64,000 bases of DNA from positions 1 to 64,000 of the forward strand of contig NZ_UUIS01000023.1 of assembly GCF_900589395.1 (NCBI RefSeq), written 5' to 3'. Under the pieces are notes generated by a model. It had not been told where the DNA came from. It searched no databases and worked only from the letters and a program-made list of their open reading frames with translations. Source of the stretch: Pseudomonas viridiflava (GTDB lineage: Bacteria; Pseudomonadota; Gammaproteobacteria; Pseudomonadales; Pseudomonadaceae). Made by a program: the position numbers and the translations under genes. Of this stretch, positions 60,741-64,000 are shown piece by piece. Numbering within the stretch: the first letter of the stretch is position 1; each line of letters starts with the position of its first letter.

Positions 60741-61597
60741 TGGCCGGCCTGCTCGATCCCTTCGCTTACGAATACATGCGCAACGCCATGTGGGTTTCAG
60801 CCCTGGTCGGCGGGGTGTGTGCCTTTCTGTCGTGCTACCTGATGCTGCGCGGCTGGTCGCTGATCGGCGATGCACTGTCGCACTCGATCGTGCCCGGGGT
60901 GGCCGGTGCCTACATGCTCGGCCTGCCGTTCTCGATCGGTGCGTTTTTCTCCGGCGGGCTGGCGGCGGCGTGCATGCTGTTTCTCAACCAGCGCAGCAAG
61001 CTCAAGGAGGATGTGATTATCGGCCTGATCTTCACCTCGTTCTTTGGCCTTGGGCTGTTCATGGTCTCGCTGTCGCCTACCTCGGTGAACATCCAGACCA
61101 TCGTGCAAGGCAATATCCTCGCCATCAGCCCCACCGACACGCTGCAACTGGTGATCATCGGCGTGGTGTCGCTGGTGATCCTGATTGCCAAATGGAAAGA
61201 CCTGATGGTGACCTTCTTCGATGAAAGCCATGCGCGCTCCATCGGCCTGAACCCGACCCTGCTCAAGGGCGTTTTCTTTACCTTGCTGTCGGCCTGCACG
61301 GTCGCGGCCTTGCAGACCGTCGGCGCGTTTCTGGTGATCTGCATGGTGATCACGCCAGGGGCCACCGCCTACCTGCTCACCGACCGTTTCGAGCGGCTGC
61401 TGGTCATTGCGGTGAGCATCGGCGCATTGACCAGTTTTTGCGGCGCCTACCTGAGCTACTTTCTCGACGGCGCCACCGGCGGCATCATCGTCGTGCTGCA
61501 GACACTGATCTTCCTCGGCGCGTTCTTCCTGGCCCCCAAGCATGGCCTGCTGGCGTCGCGCCGACGTGGCCGGGCGGCCCTGGACGTGACGCCATGA
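60740..61597 (+). CDS. sitC: Metal ABC transporter permease, SitC-like
   Basis: A 285-residue inner-membrane protein of the ABC-3 family with eight or so helices: YLMLRGWSLIGDALSHSIVPG is the family signature, and GAFLVICMVITPGATAYLL the coupling region. ATG 60740 shares one base with the ATPase stop. It forms the channel with the next gene's product. Confidence 0.88.
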   Translation: MAGLLDPFAYEYMRNAMWVSALVGGVCAFLSCYLMLRGWSLIGDALSHSIVPGVAGAYMLGLPFSIGAFFSGGLAAACMLFLNQRSKLKEDVIIGLIFTSFFGLGLFMVSLSPTSVNIQTIVQGNILAISPTDTLQLVIIGVVSLVILIAKWKDLMVTFFDESHARSIGLNPTLLKGVFFTLLSACTVAALQTVGAFLVICMVITPGATAYLLTDRFERLLVIAVSIGALTSFCGAYLSYFLDGATGGIIVVLQTLIFLGAFFLAPKHGLLASRRRGRAALDVTP

Positions 61598-62433
61598 GTT
61601 TGCCTGACCTGCTGCTCAGTCCGTTCCAGTTCGACTTCATGATCAATGCGCTGATCGTGGCAATGCTGGTCTCGCTGCCGATGGCGCTGTTGTCATGCTT
61701 TCTGGTGCTGCGCGGCTGGGCGCTGATGGGCGATGCGGTGTCGCATGCAGTGTTTCCCGGCGTGGTCATTGCCTACATCATCAACATTCCCTACGCCATC
61801 GGAGCCTTTGTCGCCGGCATGGGCTGCGCCATCGCCTCGGGTTTTCTCAAGGACAACAGCCGTATCAAACAGGACACGGTGATGGGCGTGGTGTACTCGG
61901 GCATGTTCGGCCTGGGCCTGGTGCTGTATGTGAAGATCGAGTCCAGCGTGCATCTGGACCACATCCTGTTCGGGGACATTCTGGGCGTCGGCCCGCAAGA
62001 CATCCTGGGCTCTGCCGCGATTGCGGCACTGACGCTGTTGGTCATCGGCCTGAAATGGAAGGACCTGCTGCTGCACGCCTTCGACCCCGCCCATGCCCAG
62101 GCGGTCGGGCTGCGGGTGCGGCTGCTGCACTACGGGCTGCTCAGCCTGATCTCGCTGACCATCGTCGGTGCGCTCAAGGCCGCCGGCATCATTCTGGCGA
62201 TTTCCCTGCTGATCGCCCCCGGCGCCATTGCCTTGCTGCTGACCCGCACCTTCAAGGCCATGTTGCTGATGGCCATGGTGATTGCCGTGGCAGCGGCGTT
62301 TCTGGGGGTGTACCTGGCGTTTTTCATCGACAGCGCCCCGGCGCCGACCATCGTGCTGCTGTACACGATTGTGTTCATCGGCGCGTTCATCCGTACCACC
62401 GTGCAGCAGGCACGCAGCGCCAGGGCGATCTGA
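61594..62433 (+). CDS. sitD: Metal ABC transporter permease, SitD-like
   Basis: A 279-residue ABC-3 permease, paralogous to its neighbour: FLVLRGWALMGDAVSHAVFPG and AGIILAISLLIAPGAIALLL are the matching motifs. ATG 61594 overlaps the sitC stop (ATGA); the frame is open further back only as a shadow. Two distinct permeases are usual in SitABCD systems and not in ZnuABC, which supports the Mn/Fe assignment. Confidence 0.88.
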   Translation: MSLPDLLLSPFQFDFMINALIVAMLVSLPMALLSCFLVLRGWALMGDAVSHAVFPGVVIAYIINIPYAIGAFVAGMGCAIASGFLKDNSRIKQDTVMGVVYSGMFGLGLVLYVKIESSVHLDHILFGDILGVGPQDILGSAAIAALTLLVIGLKWKDLLLHAFDPAHAQAVGLRVRLLHYGLLSLISLTIVGALKAAGIILAISLLIAPGAIALLLTRTFKAMLLMAMVIAVAAAFLGVYLAFFIDSAPAPTIVLLYTIVFIGAFIRTTVQQARSARAI

Positions 62434-62443
62434 AAGGGCCTGA

Positions 62444-63343
62444 TCAAGTGATCAGGGTCACCGCCAGCGGCACCGACACCAGCGCCATCAGGGTACTGGC
62501 CATCACCGCCATTGCGGCTTTTTCCGGGTGCACGCCCAGGTTATTGGCAATCAGTACAGTGTTGCTGGCCATGGGCGTGGACAGCATCAGCGCGATCACT
62601 GCCAGGGTGGTAGTCGGCAGGTCAAGCAGCAGGTAGCACACCAGACCACCGAACAGCGGGTACGCCAGGTGCTTCCAGCCCAGGGCAAAGGCCATGAATT
62701 TCCAGTCGATTTCCAGCTTGCGAAAGCTCGACAGCGTGATGCCGATGGCCATCATGCCCAGCACGCTGTAGGCGCCCTTGAACGTGTCCAGGCCGCTGAT
62801 CAGGATCGGGCTGATCGTGATCCCGAAGGTTTTCAGGCCCATGGCCAGTGCCGCGGCATACAGGATCGGCAGGCGGGCGATGCGCAGCAGGCATTGACGG
62901 GCGGTCATCACCCCACGGGCGACGATGAAGTAGCCCACGGTGAATTCATACAGCGCGCAGCCAATGATGATGAAAATGCCGATGGCGATCTGCGGTGGGG
63001 CAAACAGCGCGAACAGAATCGGCAGGGCGAAATAGCCGGTGTTGCCGGTGCCGCCGGCAAAGCCCAGCAGGTTGGCGCGGGCGTCCTTCCAGAACAGCCG
63101 GGCACTGAGCAGCGCCAGCACCCCGGCGCTGGAGGCCACCAGGTAGGTGCCCAGCGAATAGGTCAGGTATGACCAGTCGGCCGGCGACAGGTAGATGGCC
63201 TGGAAAATCGCCACCGGCGAAATGACATAGATCAGCAGCGTGGCCAGGTCCTGGGCCTTGATCTGCAATTGGCGACCGGCCACATAGCCCAGGCCGGCAA
63301 TGCCGATCTGAAACAGGACGCGGGTGAGAATCTCGAACTCCAT
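62444..63343 (-). CDS. AEC-family (auxin efflux carrier-type) transporter
   Basis: A 299-residue inner-membrane protein with ten or so hydrophobic helices: VLFQIGIAGLGYVAGRQL, GGTGNTGYFALPILFALF and STPMASNTVLIANNLG are AEC signatures. Bacterial relatives export malate, malonate or other organic acids; the substrate here is unknown. ATG 63343 has GGAAG five bases upstream; 63355 is an alternative. Confidence 0.82.
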   Translation of the reverse strand: MEFEILTRVLFQIGIAGLGYVAGRQLQIKAQDLATLLIYVISPVAIFQAIYLSPADWSYLTYSLGTYLVASSAGVLALLSARLFWKDARANLLGFAGGTGNTGYFALPILFALFAPPQIAIGIFIIIGCALYEFTVGYFIVARGVMTARQCLLRIARLPILYAAALAMGLKTFGITISPILISGLDTFKGAYSVLGMMAIGITLSSFRKLEIDWKFMAFALGWKHLAYPLFGGLVCYLLLDLPTTTLAVIALMLSTPMASNTVLIANNLGVHPEKAAMAVMASTLMALVSVPLAVTLIT

Positions 63344-63439
63344 GGGGGCTTCCATTCGGGTCATCGGGGGCAGTCTGGGGGCTGTGTGCACAGCGCCGCA
63401 CACTGTGCCGCCTCGATCCAGAGCTGTCCACGCCCGGAT

Positions 63440-64000
63440 TCAGCGCCTGCGCAACAACAGCACGAAAAACACCCCGCCCAACGCGGCCGTGGCAATGCCG
63501 ATGGGCAGGTCCTGCGGCGCGATCAGGGTACGTGCCGCCACATCGACCCAGACCAGAAACAGCGCGCCGAGCAGGGCGCTGACCGGGATCAGCCGCCGGT
63601 GCTCGGCGCCGACCAGATAACGCGCCATGTGCGGCAGCATCAGCCCGACAAAACCGATGGCCCCGGACAACGACACCAGCACCCCGGTCAGCAGCGAGGT
63701 GCTGATAAACACCTGCCAGCGCACCCGACGCGTGTCGAAACCCAGGCTGACGGCGGTGTGTTCGCCGCTCATCAGGGCATTGAGCGGGCGGGCCAGGGCG
63801 AGCAGGGCGATCAGGCCTGCCAGTACACACAGCGCCGGCAGGCCGAGCATGTCCCAGCGCGCCAGGCCCAGGCCGCCGAGCATCCAGAACATCACCGAGC
63901 CGGCCGCATGCGGATCGCCGATGTAAAGCAGCAGGTTGACCACGGCCATCAGCACGAACGACACCGCCACGCCGGCCAGCAGCAGCCGGTCGCTTTCCAG
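63440..64000 (-). CDS. FecCD-family siderophore/iron ABC permease, 3' part
   Basis: The minus-strand frame is open to the right edge of the window and begins there with LESDRLLLAGVAVSFVLMAV, so the N-terminal third lies outside. About 187 residues are present, with FecCD motifs GAIGFVGLMLPHMARYLVG and ARTLIAPQDLPIGIATAALG. It imports an iron-siderophore or heme/cobalamin-type substrate with an ATPase and binding protein presumably encoded further right. Confidence 0.85.
   Translation of the reverse strand: MESDRLLLAGVAVSFVLMAVVNLLLYIGDPHAAGSVMFWMLGGLGLARWDMLGLPALCVLAGLIALLALARPLNALMSGEHTAVSLGFDTRRVRWQVFISTSLLTGVLVSLSGAIGFVGLMLPHMARYLVGAEHRRLIPVSALLGALFLVWVDVAARTLIAPQDLPIGIATAALGGVFFVLLLRRR

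Noticed and set aside
58937-62433. Assignment of the metal importer as ZnuABC
   Set aside because: The binding protein lacks a His-rich loop, has an H-H-E-D ligand set, there are two permeases, and the promoter has a Fur-like rather than Zur-like site.

Overview
The window reads as a chromosomal segment of a Pseudomonas species, probably from the putida/fluorescens assemblage. This rests on high-GC codon use in nearly all genes, several Pseudomonas-type REP palindromes, and family-level resemblance of the proteins. No species is claimed. No rRNA, tRNA or CRISPR array was recognised. The first ~3.6 kb differs from the rest: it is AT-richer and holds decayed or orphan genes (a SNF2-helicase remnant, an Imm26-like and a SUKH/YrhA-like immunity gene each preceded by a ~40-codon orphan ORF, a degenerate IS5-family transposase, and the N-terminal scrap of a GlxA-type regulator). 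It looks like an old accessory or polymorphic-toxin immunity region.

From 3.6 to 12.8 kb lie ordinary single genes and pairs: TetR plus MFS exporter, a Tat-exported SMP-30/gluconolactonase-like protein, an isochorismatase-fold protein with Ser at the usual nucleophile position, a LysE exporter, small exported proteins, and a LysR gene divergent from argC.

From 12.3 to 28.7 kb is a large aromatic-catabolism island: MarR regulator, two-component Rieske oxygenase (alpha subunit and PDR/VanB reductase), a solute-binding-like protein without a signal peptide, two fumarylacetoacetate-hydrolase-family enzymes, PaaI-type thioesterase, cupin, beta-keto acid cleavage enzyme (BKACE), extradiol ring-cleavage dioxygenase, Rieske ferredoxin, outer-membrane channel, aldehyde dehydrogenase, DapA-family hydratase-aldolase, ornithine-cyclodeaminase-family protein and FAD monooxygenase. 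A TetR gene sits in the middle. Six sites resembling the palindrome ACGATACGTATCG lie before five transcription units and near the tetR start, so this looks like one local regulon over several divergent operons. The substrate cannot be read from sequence. A hydroxylated or methoxylated bicyclic aromatic fits the enzyme set. The island is followed by a small membrane protein and a chemoreceptor.

From 38.6 to 47.8 kb is a methylated-amine operon: a LuxR-PAS regulator divergent from DmmA-like protein, reductase, heme-dependent N-demethylase (DUF3445), GcvT-like protein, PurU, trimethylamine monooxygenase (Tmm-like), and a DUF1989-GcvT fusion typical of trimethylamine N-oxide demethylase (Tdm). 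Together they would take TMA to TMAO to dimethylamine to methylamine and send the one-carbon units to tetrahydrofolate and formate. A short soluble PAS-chemoreceptor follows, then an Amt ammonium transporter with a sigma-54-type promoter.

The rest holds a catalase/cytochrome b561 pair, gamma-glutamyltranspeptidase, an MFS transporter, a three-gene bacteriophytochrome/response-regulator/hybrid-kinase operon (51.6-56.7 kb), a ClpP-like protein, a YghU-type glutathione transferase, a four-gene SitABCD-like Mn/Fe importer behind a good Fur-box match (58.8-62.4 kb), an AEC-family transporter, and the 3' part of a FecCD-type permease running off the right edge. Three REPIN-like elements with long terminal inverted repeats lie at 32.4, 49.0 and 51.4 kb.
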